Source of the DNA: Planctomycetales bacterium
GTDB taxonomy: Bacteria > Planctomycetota > Planctomycetia > Isosphaerales > Isosphaeraceae
Assembly (NCBI GenBank): GCA_027452145.1
Contig: DAIDHB010000096.1
Coordinates: 1 to 64,000, forward strand
Direction: 5' to 3'
DNA length: 64,000 bases
This document shows, piece by piece, positions 36,301 through 43,823 of the stretch. Both the position numbers and the translations under genes were made by a program. Within the stretch, counting starts at the first letter, position 1; each line of letters starts with the position of its first letter. Under the pieces are notes generated by a model, which saw nothing but the letters and a program-made list of their open reading frames with translations, was not told where the DNA came from and ran no database searches.

Positions 36301-37399
36301 AGACCTCGCCCAGGGCCTCCAGCTCGGTCGCATCCCCGACCCGCGTCCCGGTCCCGTGCGCCTCGACCAGACCCACCGTCGCCGGCGAGACCCCCGCCAG
36401 CCGATAGGCCTCGCGCAGCGCCCTCGCCTGGCCCGCCGCGCTCGGCGCATACACCGCCTGGCCGCGGCCGTCGCTCGACGTCCCCATCGACCGGATCACC
36501 GCGTAAACCCGGTCGCCGTCCCGCCTCGCGTCGTCCAGCCGCTTCAGCACCAGCACCCCGAGCCCCTCGCCGAGGATCGTCCCGTCGGCCCCCGCGTCGA
36601 ACGGCCTCGCCTCGCCCGTCGGCGACAACGCCGGCGTCTTGCTGAAGCACATATACATAAATATATCATTGAACGTATCCAGCCCGCCGGTGACGACCAT
36701 GTCGGAGCGGCCGGAGGCCAGCTCGAGCAGCGCGAGGTTGACGGCGGCGAGCGAGCTGGCGCAGGCGGCGTCGACGACGCAGTTGGTGCCGCGCAGGTCG
36801 AGGCGGTTGGCGATCCGGCCGGCGGCGACGTTGCCGAGCAGGCCAGGGAACGAGTTCTCCTGCCAGCCGACGTACGAGTCCGAGATCCGCCGGACGACCT
36901 CGTCGGCCGTGCTCTGGTCGACCCCCGAGTCGCGCAGCGCCCGGCGCCAGATCGGGTGGCCGAGCCGCGCGCCCAGGGGGATGACCAGCTCGAGCGTCCC
37001 GGTGACGCCGAGGATCACGCCGACGCGGTCCCGATCGAGGGCCTTTCCGGCCTCGCCGTACCCGGCATCCTCGAGGGCACGGCGCGCGACCATCAGGCCC
37101 AGGAGCTGCGTCGTGTCGATCGCCTCGATGGCGTTCGGGGTGATGCCGTACTCCATCGGCGGGAACTCGACCGGGTCGAGGAACCCGCCGCGCCGGGCGT
37201 AGGTCCGATCGGGCGCCTTCGGGTCGGCGTCGAAGTAATCGTCGGCCGCCCAGTGGCTCTCGGGCACGTCGCCGATCGCGTCGACGGCCCGGCGGATACT
37301 GGTCCAGTAGCGGGCCAGGCCATCCGCACCGGGGAACAGGCAGCCCATGCCGACGATGGCCACCGGGGTGGGAACGGGCGAGGGATCGGACCGATTCAA
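30368..37399 (-). CDS. polyunsaturated-lipid synthase subunit, KS-AT-ACPx3-KR-DH (Pfa2/PfaA-like)
   Basis: This 2343-residue megasynthase has, in order: a ketosynthase (10-470; Cys213 in DAACASS, EAHGTGT, GHTKAAAG), a malonyl-type acyltransferase (about 590-890; GQGSQYVG, Ser688 in GHSFGE), a coiled coil (about 1067-1115), three acyl carrier proteins (phosphopantetheine serines 1251, 1349 and 1465 in LGIDSIKR), a ketoreductase (nucleotide loop SGGARGI at about 1755, YAAANEY at about 1940) and a C-terminal hotdog dehydratase (LADHVIDGRPVVP at about 2066). The order is that of PfaA/Pfa2 in polyunsaturated fatty acid synthases. Tandem ACPs are typical of this class. The start is a TTG with AAAGGG upstream; the KS begins within 12 residues, so no shorter start fits. 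It is 196 bases after the enoyl reductase gene. Confidence 0.9.
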   Translation of the reverse strand: MNRSDPSPVPTPVAIVGMGCLFPGADGLARYWTSIRRAVDAIGDVPESHWAADDYFDADPKAPDRTYARRGGFLDPVEFPPMEYGITPNAIEAIDTTQLLGLMVARRALEDAGYGEAGKALDRDRVGVILGVTGTLELVIPLGARLGHPIWRRALRDSGVDQSTADEVVRRISDSYVGWQENSFPGLLGNVAAGRIANRLDLRGTNCVVDAACASSLAAVNLALLELASGRSDMVVTGGLDTFNDIFMYMCFSKTPALSPTGEARPFDAGADGTILGEGLGVLVLKRLDDARRDGDRVYAVIRSMGTSSDGRGQAVYAPSAAGQARALREAYRLAGVSPATVGLVEAHGTGTRVGDATELEALGEVYRGGREGGPWCAIGSVKSQVGHTKAAAGAAGLIKAALALHHKVLPPTLKVRRPAEALAREDSPFYLNDAARPWPASADAPRRAAVSAFGFGGSNFHCVLEEAEPEKLAADWDGDVQILAFSADDPQALVRQLDALPDPVRWPEVRTICARTRADFRVEGRYRLLVVVERGGRDLSALIAEARDRVEATAADGANGRRYERSRPEGGEARVFAGSGSTPGSLALLFPGQGSQYVGMLRELACQFPRMQSALGAADRELNAADSRRLSDRIYPPSAFDDRARDAHEAALRDTRFAQPAIGAISLGLLGVLDDFGVRPDLVGGHSFGELTALRAAGRIDDATFWRLARVRGALMGDCAAAGTGGMLAAFAAADRVEAALREHRLDLVIANRNAPAQCVLSGPSPEIERAGKVLTERGIGTRVLPVSAAFHSRFVESARVPFRRELAAADLRPAAIPVFANSTAEAYPAEPELARDLLAEQLARPVRFVEQVEAMYRAGARTFLEVGPGARLTGLVRATLEGRAHAAFSVDASSGARGNAVDLACALATLAALGYAVDLSRWDAGGAAEPVAPRRPGPTVSISGANLRPTVRDAEKPRPRAVELESVLPTPRRAGVPPAIAARLPAGESEEDSGASALALPPRYHAGNDRMTNPVQGPLCPPRNNGHAPAGTMAIAEPAGPPGSRVTDRLDATAKVRPDELHRAIREGQENLEALQRLAEHTAELHRLFLQGQEKVQQTFARLLEQRQELTRESRAFVEADGSSAGIQPVNGRPEPAHARVGAPVAAGKSAVLRNGAEEPHAAPSPVRPRPDSAAANGHGSPPAAPAERRTPEVVAQAEVRAVAAPSAGSATSGQAVAALLEVVSEKTGYPAEVLGLDMRLDDDLGIDSIKRVEILSALQERYPGLPSPSPERLASFRTLGAIGEYLQGASEAEVKVTVGTAVVAAKSEGDDEVARTLLATVAEKTGYPVEMLELEMKLDDDLGIDSIKRVEILSALQERLPWSTNLGPDVIGTLRTLGDVAATVRLSRGGEPSNGDIGARQSRFDEARIAPEVAASIPDGRDAAGEAAVARVLLEAVAEKTGYPVEMLELGMRLDDDLGIDSIKRVEILSAVQDRLPETQAIGPDQAGALQTLGDIVVFLSGSQVEESGRCIPGANDGGCAARGEVSADDGVALRLLVPRIRTLPRHDARETLGLPAGGMVGILDDGTELTGALRSELEARGFRSRVIRGHDTPDILADEAFCGLIVLARAGSADLASEGFRWIRAVGPALERAARAGCASLVTVSRLDGRFGIEGLRPEVDVASGAMAGLAKTAAREWPSVACKALDLGSGLGPVRQAASAIADEFVICGPDEVGLDGERRLAVEVVPAVRPRRSDAGRARLGPDDLVVISGGARGITAEVAVALAREFRVRLLLLGRSAAPAAEEDAELLACRDEAALRRYLSTGPERGRSPQVIGETARRILAAREVRANLARMAAAGSRVEYRSVDVRDRAAVAELIARARAEWGPVRALIHGAGVLADRRILDQTDEQFALVYRTKVAGLQNLFDAIDPEELTFLGLFSSSTARYGRAGQVAYAAANEYLNKWAQRAAVRWPDCRVVSFNWGPWAGGMVDSALRTVFEKEGLGLIPTELGAQLVVDEIRAEHSGPGPVEVVVLAGDLPAAPIAVPAEHRVAEAPTPVAPAAQRLETVHRRRVDVSSMPVLADHVIDGRPVVPMAILLEWCAEGALQRNPGLVVCGVDDLRLFKGLVLGDGERDGVTLEVGAGKCLREGDTYRVPVELRSVTPEGRESLHCRANVLLAARHPAPPRRAEGLQLPPCGWEVDRIYTKTLFHGPAMQGIQAVEGAGERGITGQVLTAPSPSRWVDRPLRSRWITDPLAIDCAFQLVVLWTHEQLGASSLPTAVGRYRQYRPDFGGRQVRVAAEIREASPSRAVADIQILDARGEVVASIESYECVVDASLARAFRRNRLVDSIPVNAS
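33040..33673. repeat. near-identical DNA blocks in the three ACP domains
   Basis: Within the megasynthase gene, a 66-base block at 33608-33673 (first ACP) is identical to 33314-33379 (second ACP). A different 40-base block at 33388-33427 (second ACP) is identical to 33040-33079 (third ACP). The linkers between the carriers are not alike. Patchwork identity of this kind suggests recent gene conversion or unequal crossing-over among the carriers. Confidence 0.85.
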
Positions 37400-37595
37400 A
37401 GTCTCTGCCCTTTCGAGGGTGCCAGTTCGGGTTCACAGGGTCGAGCGACGGCCCGATGCCGCCCGCGGCGCGGGCCGGCGGGCTCGGTTCGCCCGTCGAG
37501 GCTCGGCGGGATTCTCCGTCCCGATGGCGATCGGATCCCGCCGATCGCCCCTTCGGTGGAGAGCGTGACGCGGATTCGATTGCGAGGGATCTATG

Positions 37596-39179
37596 TTAGG
37601 CGCCGGAGCATCGGTTCTCAATCTCGGATAGCTCGAGCGGCCTCAGTCCCGGCACGCCCGGCGGCAGCGGCACCCCCTGTGCCGCCAGCACCCGCGCGCG
37701 GATCAGGACGGCCGCTCCGTACAGGATGTTCGCCGTCACGCAGGCCGCCTGGCGATTCTCGAACGGCTCGAGGAATGACCCGCGCACCCAGTCGTTGAAC
37801 GCCGCCATCGCCGGGCCGCACCACACCTGGTAGTCCACCGTGCGCGACGCGTCGCCCCCGTTGGCCCACTGCGACGACATGCCGAGATACCAGCGAAACA
37901 CCAGCGCCATCTTGAGCTTCGGCTCACGCTCGGCCCGTTCGATCCGCCCCGGGTCGCGCTCGTGGAAATAGGCCCGCGTCTGCTCCCAGACATCCTCGAT
38001 GGTCGCCCGGAAGATCGTCCTCTCCAGATTGGACCGCTCCGCCGCCGGGATCGCCTCCAGCGCGTCATACGTCCGATAAAGCTCATACAACCGCGCCGCC
38101 CGCATGGCGAATAGCGTGCCTCGCTTCAAGACCTGGACCTTGACCCCCATCTCGAACATGTCGGCCGCGGGGGCCATGGTTACATCCGCCTGCTGAGCCT
38201 GCGCGAGCATCCGCCGCACGGCGTCCGAGGTCCCCGCCTCGACGCACGACTGGTTCACCGAGCCGGTGACGAGGTAGGCCGCTCCCATCGCCAGCGCCGC
38301 CGCGGCCGCCCACGGCGTCGAGATGCCCCCCGCCGCCCCCACTCGGATCGGTCGCTCGTACTGATGCTCCGCCTGCATCCGATCCCGGAGCGCCAGCATG
38401 GTCGGCAGGAGCACGATCGCCGGCTGATTGTCGGTATGGCCCCCCGAGTCGGCCTCCGCCGTGATGTCCTGGGCCACCGGAATCCGCGATGCCCACCCGG
38501 CCTGCTCGGGACTGATCTCGCCCGCGGCCACCAGCTCGCGGAGCAGCTTCTCCGGCGGCGGCGCCATGAACTTCGACGCCACCTCGACCCGCGATACCTT
38601 CGCGATGATCCGATTCGGCGCGACGATCCGCCCCGACTCGTCCCGCCGGATCCCCGCCACGCGGTAGCGGACGACCGGCAGCGTCAGGTTCAGGAAGGCC
38701 GACGCCTCCACCAGGCGCACCCCGCGCCGCAGGTACAGGTCCACCGTCGCCGATTCCAGGCCCGGCTCGCTGGGGCTGTGGATCAGGTTCATCGCGAACG
38801 GGATCGAATCGCCGAGGCTCCGCTGCAACCGGTCGATCGCCCGCTCCACCGCGGATGGCGACAACCCCGCGGCCCCGAACGACCCGAGAGACCCGGCCCG
38901 GCCCATCGCCTCGACCAGCTCGACCGACCCGATCCCATTCGCCATCGCGCCCGACAGGCACGCATGGCGAAGCCCGTGGTCCGCCCGGAAACCGGCTTCT
39001 CCGAGGTTCTCCATCGAGCAGGCCGGCACCAGCCCGACTCGCTCGACGCCCCCATCACTCCGCCCGGCCCCGATCGGTCGTATCCTCAGCCCCGCCGATT
39101 CCTTCACCACCTCGTGGGTCTCGCCGATTCGCCCGAGGGCCCGCTCCCAGGAGTCGATCTGACCCGAGTCGCCTACCAC
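37596..39179 (-). CDS. pfaD: PfaD-type trans-acting enoyl reductase (Pfa1-like)
   Basis: The 527-residue protein belongs to the PfaD branch of the 2-nitropropane-dioxygenase-like TIM barrels, the flavin enoyl reductases that serve PUFA synthases and some polyketide synthases in trans. Visible features are HACLSGAMANGIGSVELVEA, the ITAEADSGGHTDNQPAIVLLP flavin region, VGAAGGISTPWAAAAALAMGA, and the C-terminal RWYLGMSSQWANGGDASR and YQVWCGPAMAAFNDWVRGS blocks characteristic of PfaD. The length fits. The GTG start has GGAG about ten bases upstream. It is the first enzyme gene of the minus-strand lipid cluster, the place pfa1 holds in myxobacterial clusters. Confidence 0.9.
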   Translation of the reverse strand: MVGDSGQIDSWERALGRIGETHEVVKESAGLRIRPIGAGRSDGGVERVGLVPACSMENLGEAGFRADHGLRHACLSGAMANGIGSVELVEAMGRAGSLGSFGAAGLSPSAVERAIDRLQRSLGDSIPFAMNLIHSPSEPGLESATVDLYLRRGVRLVEASAFLNLTLPVVRYRVAGIRRDESGRIVAPNRIIAKVSRVEVASKFMAPPPEKLLRELVAAGEISPEQAGWASRIPVAQDITAEADSGGHTDNQPAIVLLPTMLALRDRMQAEHQYERPIRVGAAGGISTPWAAAAALAMGAAYLVTGSVNQSCVEAGTSDAVRRMLAQAQQADVTMAPAADMFEMGVKVQVLKRGTLFAMRAARLYELYRTYDALEAIPAAERSNLERTIFRATIEDVWEQTRAYFHERDPGRIERAEREPKLKMALVFRWYLGMSSQWANGGDASRTVDYQVWCGPAMAAFNDWVRGSFLEPFENRQAACVTANILYGAAVLIRARVLAAQGVPLPPGVPGLRPLELSEIENRCSGA

Positions 39180-39446
39180 TGAGGATGCTCCGCAAACCGC
39201 CCATAGCCCCGGGCTTCCGCTCTTCGGAACGCGGCAAATGCCCGAAACCCCGTTGAGGTTATTTCATAATCGGCCGCATGCTGGCAAGAGCCTCGCCGCA
39301 AAAGCCGCATCCCTCCGACTCGCCAATCCGGCGCCGCCGCGATCCCCTGCTCCTTCACGCAGGCCCGATATCCGGCAGACCGCTCACGCACATGATCTCA
39401 GGCGACCATGCCGTCAAACGGGGCTCGTTCCCGCCCGGACGGCGGG

Positions 39447-40025
39447 TCAGTCGCGCCTTCGGGGTCGGGACCGGCCGATCGGCACCCAGGCGAGGTCCAT
39501 CGACATCCGGCCGATCGTGCCGTCGAAGGCGTACTCGTAGACATCCGGCTTGCGGTCCGCGGCGCGCTTGAGGAAGTCGGGGATCGTCCAGAGGCAGGCC
39601 TCGAGGAGCTCCAGTTCCCAGGCCGCCGGCTCGCGGAAACGCCGGCCGGTCTCCATGCGGAAGGCCAGGGGATAGGCGTTAGGGCCGGCGATCTCGAACC
39701 CCTGCTCCCGCACCAGGGCGACGCTGCCGGGATCGGCCCCGCGAGCGTCCTCGAAGTGGACGCCGATCGTCTGGAGCCGGTCGGCGATGAGCTCGTACTT
39801 CACGCGCTGCATCAGCCGACGCCCCTCGAGATCGTCGTAGAGCATCAGGCCCTGGGTGTCGATCACCTTCCCGAGGATCACGGCATACCAGGGCCCGCCG
39901 CCGAGCTGCTGGCACGCGACCCGGATGGTCTCGGCCTCGCTGGCAATCCGCCACGGCGACTGGCGGTAAAAGCTCGCCGCCGCCCGGTAGAAGTCGCGGG
40001 TCTGCTCGCGGCTCACCGTTCCCAT
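39447..40025 (-). CDS. conserved-looking protein of unknown function at the head of the lipid cluster
   Basis: I cannot name this 192-residue protein with confidence. It opens with a helical segment (FYRAAASFYRQSPWRIASE), then has GGGPWYAVILGKVIDTQGLMLYDDLEG, which resembles DUF6930-like domains found in small cytosolic proteins, and a second half with FEIAGPNAYPLAFRMETG. There is no signal peptide, membrane segment or enzyme motif. The start is taken as ATG 40025; a TTG at 40067 would add 14 residues. It ends 267 bases before the enoyl reductase start on the same strand, so it may or may not share its transcript. It is clearly not a phosphopantetheinyl transferase. Confidence 0.6.
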   Translation of the reverse strand: MGTVSREQTRDFYRAAASFYRQSPWRIASEAETIRVACQQLGGGPWYAVILGKVIDTQGLMLYDDLEGRRLMQRVKYELIADRLQTIGVHFEDARGADPGSVALVREQGFEIAGPNAYPLAFRMETGRRFREPAAWELELLEACLWTIPDFLKRAADRKPDVYEYAFDGTIGRMSMDLAWVPIGRSRPRRRD

Positions 40026-40164
40026 GGCGGCGACTCGATTCTCGACCGCCGGTGTTGCGACCGGCAATCAAGCGGGTCGACAGCCGCCGGCCGGCGCGCA
40101 GCAGGTCGCGCGGCGGATGCGGGGCCGGTGGTCTCTCTCACCCGGCGCCGACGCACATCGGCGC

Positions 40165-40878
40165 TCAGCCCTCCGCACCCGGCACCGGAGCACCCGCCGG
40201 AACGCGGAAATGCGGCGGCGGGATCATCGGCACCGGCTCGGCGGCGACCCCCTCGGTGAGGAGGAAAGGCGCGAGCGGCCGATGCCTCTGCTGCGAGATC
40301 GCCCCGAGGCCCGCCTCCGTCATCAGCTCGCGCAATCGGCGAGCCGACGCGTGATGCACCTGCCCCTCCACGGCCGCGACGCAGACGTCGAAGATGAACC
40401 AGCCCCAGAGGCTGTCGCGATATCCGTCGACGATCATCAGCCGCCCGCCCGGCCGCAGCACCCGGCGCATCTCCCGCACGGCCCTGTCCTGGCGCGGGTA
40501 GTGGTGGAAGCTGTTGGAGCAGGTGACAACGTCGAACGAGCCCTCGGGGAACGGCAGCCGCTCGCTGTCCCCCTGCACCGGCAAAACATGAGCGTGGTGC
40601 AGCCGCCAGCGAGGTTTCCCCTGCTGGAGCATCTCGGAGACCAGGTCGACGCCGTACGCCTCGACCCGCGGCAACGCCGCCCGGACCCGCGACAGGAACA
40701 CCCCCGTCCCGCACCCCACGTCCAGCAGCCGGGCAGGCCGGTCGCCGACCGCCTCCCCGATCCGGCGAATGAGCGCCCGGTGCGAGGGTCCGAAGATGAC
40801 CCATTGCAGGATGTTGCGGTCGTAGCTCCTGCTCCAGCGGACGAACTCCTCGGTCGCCTGATCCTTGTCGTAACCCAT
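40165..40878 (-). CDS. class I SAM-dependent methyltransferase
   Basis: The 237-residue protein carries motif I LLDVGCGTGVFLSRV, the acidic residue of motif II in YGVDLVSEML, and GSFDVVTCSNSFHHYPRQ, so it is a UbiE/Coq5-like methyltransferase of the methyltransf_11 type. The substrate cannot be read from sequence; members act on quinones, lipids and small metabolites. An AAGGAGG lies ten bases before ATG 40878, the best ribosome-binding site in this neighbourhood. It is on the same strand as the lipid cluster, 139 bases upstream of the unknown protein gene, so a role in that pathway is possible but unproven. Confidence 0.8.
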   Translation of the reverse strand: MGYDKDQATEEFVRWSRSYDRNILQWVIFGPSHRALIRRIGEAVGDRPARLLDVGCGTGVFLSRVRAALPRVEAYGVDLVSEMLQQGKPRWRLHHAHVLPVQGDSERLPFPEGSFDVVTCSNSFHHYPRQDRAVREMRRVLRPGGRLMIVDGYRDSLWGWFIFDVCVAAVEGQVHHASARRLRELMTEAGLGAISQQRHRPLAPFLLTEGVAAEPVPMIPPPHFRVPAGAPVPGAEG

Positions 40879-41060
40879 GATGGCATCGCCTCCTTGCTGC
40901 CCGCTCACCGACCGGCCCCGCCTCTCCGGGCCCGGGGGTCGTACTCGCCGGATCCTTCCATCCTGTGGTCTAACCAATTCCCGGCCATCGGGCAATCCGG
41001 GTTTTCGGCGAACGGCGAGCGCAAGCGCAATCGCAATCGCAAGCAATCGCCTCCCCGCCG

Positions 41061-42407
41061 TCACGACCCGCGATAAGCCCGGTCGAGCAGGTCGATCGGA
41101 TGCACGACCTCCATCGCGCGCCCTCGCTCCTTGACCTTCCGCGCGATCTGGAGGATGCACCCGACGTTCCCCGTCACCACCATCTCGGCCCCGGTGGCCT
41201 CGATGTGGTCCATCTTCCTCCGGCCGAGGCGTTCCGACATCTCCGGTTGCGTCAGGTTATAGGTCCCCGCGGCTCCGCAGCAGATCTCGCTCTCCTCCAG
41301 CGGCACGAGCTTCAGCCCCGGGATCAGGCCCAGTAGCGCCCTTGGCTGGCTCCGGACCTGCTGCGCGTGGCAGAGGTGGCAGGCATCGTGATAGGTCGCG
41401 GTCGCCTCGATCGGATGCTTCGGTGGGATCGGACCGAGCGCCGCCAGGAACTCGGACACGTCCTTGACCCGCGCGACGAACCGCGCGGCCCGATCGTGCT
41501 CCGCGGCCGGGAGGACGTGCGCATAGTCCTTCAGCATCGCCCCGCAGCCCGCCGCATTCACGATGATCGCATCGATCCCCTCTGCTGCGAAGACCTCGAT
41601 GTTGCGCCGGACCAGCTCCAAAGCCGGTCCTTCCATTCCGGAGTGATAGTGGATCGCCCCGCAGCAGACCTGCTCGCGGGGGACGACCACCTCGCAGCCG
41701 TTCTGCTGGAGGACCCGCGCGGTCGCCGCGTTTGTTTCGGGGAACATCGCATCGGTAACGCACCCGGTGAACAGCGCCACCCGCGCCCGCTTCGGACCGA
41801 TCGGAGGCAGGACCTCGGGCAGGCGGGGCGGCCGGCGGCCCAGCCGCGGCAGCATCGCCTGCATCCGCCGCAGGGTCGGCGGCAGCAACCGGGTCAGACC
41901 GGTCCGCTCGGCCAGGTCGACCAGCCCGAGCCGCTGCAAGATCCGCGCGGGCGCCAGCGCCGCCCGAACTCGACCCGCGTAAGGGAACAAATGCCGCAGG
42001 ATCAGCCGCTGGAGCAGGCTCAGTCCCTCGCCCGTCCGCGCCGAATTCTGCATCGCGATCTTGAACGGCTCGATCATCCGGCCATACTGCACGCCCGACG
42101 GACACGCCGACTCGCAGGCCCGGCAATCGAGGCACAGCTCCAGATGCTCGCGCACGCCCGGCCCCATCTCCAGCCGGCCGTCGGCCACCGCCCGCATCAG
42201 GTAGATCCGGCCCCGCGGGCTGTCGTTCTCGTTCGATGTCTCGACGTAGGTCGGGCAGCTCGCCGTGCACAACCCGCAATGCACGCATTCCTGGTATCTG
42301 CGGTACGGGATCTTGTCCGAGAGCCATTCGAGATCGATCGGGCCGGCGGAGGCCGGGGTGTCGGCCGCCGTGTCGCCGGTCGGAGCGTGCGCCGTCGTGG
42401 TCTGCAT
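41061..42407 (-). CDS. glcF: glycolate oxidase iron-sulfur subunit (GlcF/LutA-like)
   Basis: This 448-residue protein has two N-terminal 4Fe-4S motifs (CVHCGLCTASCP and CLDCRACESACP) and two C-terminal CCG domains (CCGAIHYHSGMEG and CCGAAGTYNLTQPEMSERLG, each with its preceding Cys motif). This is the layout of the GlcF subunit that passes electrons from glycolate oxidation to the membrane. LutA-like lactate proteins share the domains but are shorter. GlcD and GlcE are not beside it, so they must be elsewhere or the partner differs. ATG 42407 (MQTTTAH) has AGGA seven bases upstream. Confidence 0.86.
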   Translation of the reverse strand: MQTTTAHAPTGDTAADTPASAGPIDLEWLSDKIPYRRYQECVHCGLCTASCPTYVETSNENDSPRGRIYLMRAVADGRLEMGPGVREHLELCLDCRACESACPSGVQYGRMIEPFKIAMQNSARTGEGLSLLQRLILRHLFPYAGRVRAALAPARILQRLGLVDLAERTGLTRLLPPTLRRMQAMLPRLGRRPPRLPEVLPPIGPKRARVALFTGCVTDAMFPETNAATARVLQQNGCEVVVPREQVCCGAIHYHSGMEGPALELVRRNIEVFAAEGIDAIIVNAAGCGAMLKDYAHVLPAAEHDRAARFVARVKDVSEFLAALGPIPPKHPIEATATYHDACHLCHAQQVRSQPRALLGLIPGLKLVPLEESEICCGAAGTYNLTQPEMSERLGRRKMDHIEATGAEMVVTGNVGCILQIARKVKERGRAMEVVHPIDLLDRAYRGS

Positions 42408-42901
42408 CAGGTCCTGGCCTCGGTCAACGGAGGGGGGGGTGAGATCAGCTCGGGCGGGTTCCGCTGTCCAGTCGTTCCTGTCTATTAGAACATCCGTCGT
42501 CCCGTCGGGCCAGCCTGCGGCACGCGCCCTTTGCGACGGCCCCCGACGTGCTTCCAGCTCACCCGCCTTGTAGCTTTCGCCTCGATTCACCGATCCGGTT
42601 TGTAAGAAGCGGACATTTCGGGCCAGCACCGTTCCCGGGGAATCCGCCTCACCCGATTCTCAGGAAAAAAAATTCCAACCTCCGAGATCCCCTCAAAATC
42701 AGCACTTCCGGCAAACTCGCCCAGGGCTATTTCGAGAATCGCCCGGCCACGACAGAAAGCCGGCACGGCAGGTGCTATCTACCGGGTCATTCCCCTCAGT
42801 CTTTTCCTATCTGCCCCCAGACGAGCCCGATCCCGGCCAGCCACGGCGGCCTCGCGTCGAGCCGTCCCGCGTCCGGTGATCCATTCATGGTCCGCCTCGC
42901 T
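42408..42901. other. divergent intergenic region
   Basis: No gene is supported between glcF and the PEP-CTERM protein gene. The stretch has a few A-rich runs (an eight-base A run near 42664) and ends at a palindrome described separately. Confidence 0.45.
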
Positions 42902-42920
42902 CGTGATCAGGATGATCACG
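42902..42920. promoter_or_regulatory. 19-base palindrome, operator candidate upstream of a PEP-CTERM gene
   Basis: CGTGATCA and TGATCACG form perfect 8-base arms around GGA, ending 36 bases before the GTG start and close to where RNA polymerase would bind. The symmetry and position fit a dimeric repressor site. No -10/-35 pair is clear. Confidence 0.4.
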
Positions 42921-42956
42921 ACGACCTAACTAGTCGGCGAGAACAGGAGGTCCGCG

Positions 42957-43739
42957 GTGAACGTAACCAGAGCCTTGGCCTTGGGTGTGCTGATCACGAT
43001 GATCCCTGGCACCGCGGCTCTGGCCGATCCGCTTGGCCCCGCGCCGACGACCGACGCATTCCTGAACCTCGGCACCTCCCCTTATACCGGCTCCGACCTG
43101 ATCGCCTCGGGCTCGCCCCAGGCCTGGTACAACAGCCCGGCGGTGGTTCGGCTCTTCGGCGGCGTGCCGACCGCACAGCAGCAGCAGAGCTTCGACCAGG
43201 CGGTCCTCCAACGCGTCCAGCAGACCTTCCAGCTCAGCGGTATCAACGTCAACCTCACCGAGAACCCCAGCGCCCCCGCGGCGCACACGCTCAGCCTCGT
43301 CTCCAACGCCTCCAGCGCGCCGTTCCCCGGCGCCATCGGCACCACCGAGCTCGGCGGCAACGGCCTGAGCTTCATCGACCCGATGGCACAGGCCGCCAGC
43401 TCGGTCAACCAGCTCGAATGGATCGTCGCCCACAATATCTCGCACGAGCTGATGCTCGCGTTCGGCGTGAGCGAGAACTACGACACCACAGGCAACTACA
43501 TCGACGCCCGCAACGCCAACATGGCGATGCTCCTCAATCCCAACGCCTCCTTCAGCACGAACGCCGCCCAGGCCATCAAGTCGCAGCTCCCCTCATCCGA
43601 TCCCTTCACCCCGATCCTCCAGCCGGGCGCCCAGTCGGTCGACCTCGTCCCGGCCCCCGAGCCTGCCACCGTCGCCCTCTGGGGTTTCCTGGCCGCCGCC
43701 GGCCTGGTCGTCGCCCGCCGCCGCGCCGCTGCCCGCTGA
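42957..43739 (+). CDS. exported PEP-CTERM protein with a degenerate metallopeptidase-like motif
   Basis: The 260-residue protein has a signal peptide (cleavage near GTAALADP, about residue 24) and a C-terminal PEP-CTERM sorting signal: PEPAT, a hydrophobic helix and an RRR-containing basic end. It should be exported and processed by an exosortase-type system. The middle has WIVAHNISHELMLAFGV, which looks like a zinc site of the type HExSHELMHAFG in which Glu and one His are replaced by Asn and Leu. Peptidase activity is therefore doubtful. The start is GTG 42957, supported by AGGAGGT six bases upstream. Confidence 0.75.
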   Translation: MNVTRALALGVLITMIPGTAALADPLGPAPTTDAFLNLGTSPYTGSDLIASGSPQAWYNSPAVVRLFGGVPTAQQQQSFDQAVLQRVQQTFQLSGINVNLTENPSAPAAHTLSLVSNASSAPFPGAIGTTELGGNGLSFIDPMAQAASSVNQLEWIVAHNISHELMLAFGVSENYDTTGNYIDARNANMAMLLNPNASFSTNAAQAIKSQLPSSDPFTPILQPGAQSVDLVPAPEPATVALWGFLAAAGLVVARRRAAAR

Positions 43740-43799
43740 GCGCTGCTTCCGTCGAGCGCTCGCGCGATCGGCCGGCTCAGCGATCGGGATTGGAACCCA

Positions 43800-43823
43800 C
43801 GCCCGCCTTCAACTCGGCGGGCG
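43800..43823 (+). terminator. hairpin after the PEP-CTERM gene
   Basis: An 8-bp GC stem (CGCCCGCC 43800-43807, GGCGGGCG 43816-43823) encloses an 8-base loop, 61 bases after the stop. No T run follows, so it is only a possible terminator. Confidence 0.35.

Noticed and set aside
39447-40025. A phosphopantetheinyl transferase (PfaE) for the megasynthases
   Set aside because: The protein lacks the WxxKEA and (V/I)G(V/I)D motifs of that family, and no other gene in the window has them.
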